The notes under the pieces are model-generated. The model was given only the letters and a program-made list of their open reading frames with translations, had not been told where the DNA came from and did no database searches. 28,700 nucleotides of DNA from contig BFEA01000633.1 of assembly GCA_003427395.1 (NCBI GenBank), positions 711,553 through 740,252 of the forward strand, in the 5' to 3' direction. Position numbers and translations under genes: made by a program. Positions 27,752-28,700 of this stretch are shown here, in pieces (within the stretch, counting starts at the first letter, position 1; each line of letters opens with the position of its first letter). This DNA comes from Chara braunii. Its lineage: Eukaryota; Streptophyta; Charophyceae; Charales; Characeae.

Positions 27752-28086
27752 AAGTATCTATTCCGATCAGTTTCGTATCTGATCTGTGGTCCATCCGGAC
27801 CCTTTAAAAGAAAACAACGAAAAGAACGAATGCACGTGCTCGTGCACGACAGCGAGAGACCCCAGTCAAACTAACTCCCCCCCCCAAACACGATCAAGTT
27901 TAGTATCTGTTCTGATCAGTTTCATATCTCATACATGGTCCATCGGGACCCCTTCTAATGTGGTGGGGCGAAACGCACGCATGTGCAAGATATATATCAT
28001 CAAACAGAGCTGCCCAGTAAACTGTAGGCAGAGAGGGAGAAGAGGACAACCAACGAGGGGCTGTGACAAACTGTTCCGGCAGAGTT

Positions 28087-28124
<38 letters not shown>

Positions 28125-28410
28125 CTCCCCACCATGCACCCCTCATTCTGCATGCGCTCCCCTCCACCCATCTCCCCATCCGCTTGCGCTTCCCTCCGGT
28201 CTCCTCTCCCCTCCGCCGGCACTCCTGCATAGTATCCTGCGCTGCTGTCACCTTTCTCCCCCCTCCGCCCTCGCGCTTTCCCCCGGCATCCGTCTACCCC
28301 CACCGCAATATAACTAACTACGACCCCCCTTCCGTTTCGATCAGTTTTCGTATGTTATCGAAGTTGTCCGTGATCCATGGACCCTTTTTTCTTCAACAAA
28401 AAGAAAAAAC

Positions 28411-28449
28411 GCATGTGCACGTGTGTACGTGGGCGCACGTGTGCACGCG

Positions 28450-28455
<6 letters not shown>
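28411..28455. repeat. Alternating purine-pyrimidine block rich in CACGTG
   Basis: GCATGTGCACGTGTGTACGT and the following bases to CACGCGCACG are almost perfectly alternating purine-pyrimidine over about 45 bases. They directly precede a 70-base GA run. The block is part of the satellite unit. Confidence 0.8.
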
Positions 28456-28524
<69 letters not shown>

Positions 28525-28700
28525 CCAATCTAATTGACTATACTGCCCCCCCACCCCAGCACAATCAAGTGGAGTATCTGTTCCGATCATATCTGATCTG
28601 TGGTCCATTGAGAGAGATAGAGACCCCAGTCTAACTAACTATGCCTCCCCTCCCCTCTACCTCAACTCGATCAAGTGTACTGTCTGTTCCGATCAGTTTC

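Larger units (their letters stand above)
27646..28700. repeat. Modular satellite array with (GA)n, continuing past the window
   Basis: At least five full or partial units are seen, with anchors near 27661, 27733, 27876, 28325, 28540 and 28640. Shared modules are a C run, CAACACGATCAAGTG, a TATCTGTTCCGATCAG block with TTTCGTATCTGATC, GTGGTCCATCGGGACCC, an A-rich AAAAGAAAACAACGAAAA block, a CACGTG-rich block, and (GA)n leading to ACCCCAGTCTAACTAACTA. Pure GA runs lie at 28088-28122 and 28453-28522. A C-rich CTCC insertion related to 25141-25960 occupies about 28123-28290. Confidence 0.78.

Overview
The window is eukaryotic nuclear DNA. It contains a degenerate Ty3/gypsy LTR retrotransposon, spliceosomal introns, many dinucleotide and trinucleotide microsatellites, several minisatellites, and one 49-base assembly gap inside a (CT)n tract. 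The retrotransposon polyprotein and the general repeat style recall giant-genome streptophyte algae such as Chara. That organism call is an inference from memory, not something the sequence proves.

Layout. 1-2318: no gene. This part holds low-complexity DNA, a GC-rich MITE-like repeat with a poly-C core (774-1214) and a degenerate ATCA-type array. 2319-11886: one Ty3/gypsy retrotransposon on the minus strand. Its 5' LTR is 10633-11617 and its 3' LTR is 2605-3606. The PBS lies next to the 5' LTR and the polypurine tract next to the 3' LTR. Between them, in minus-strand order, are gag with a zinc knuckle, protease, reverse transcriptase/RNase H, integrase and a chromodomain-like tail. Every coding module is broken, and the RT has lost its catalytic Asp-Asp pair, so this is a relic. 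Direct copies of a ~270-bp sequence (2319-2600 and 11618-11886) sit outside the two LTRs. 11887-13232: no gene; it includes a second copy of the MITE-like family (about 12668-13090).

13233-20630 (plus strand) is the only convincing host gene. It is a 3' gene fragment of two exons (13233-18528 and 18906-20630) joined in frame across a 377-bp intron that contains the gap. It encodes at least 2,300 residues of highly charged, Arg/Glu-rich, mostly disordered protein ending in RKRRW plus three residues. The ending, an internal TERW motif and REER-LGY motifs resemble the C-terminal half of plant FIP1-type polyadenylation factors (FIPS5). This assignment is tentative because the Fip1 domain would lie in upstream exons not seen here.

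20631-28700: no coding gene recognised. This part is built of duplications: a 170-bp tandem copy of the gene's last codons, 101-bp and 39-bp duplications, a 111-bp foldback element, a (CA)n tract, a CCGCC/GCTCCCCTCC minisatellite, a 247-bp tandem duplication, and a modular satellite with poly-C, a CACGATCAAGTG core, an A-rich block, a CACGTG-rich block and (GA)n that recurs to the end of the window.

The host gene and the retrotransposon are on opposite strands. Nothing in the sequence shows a functional link between them.
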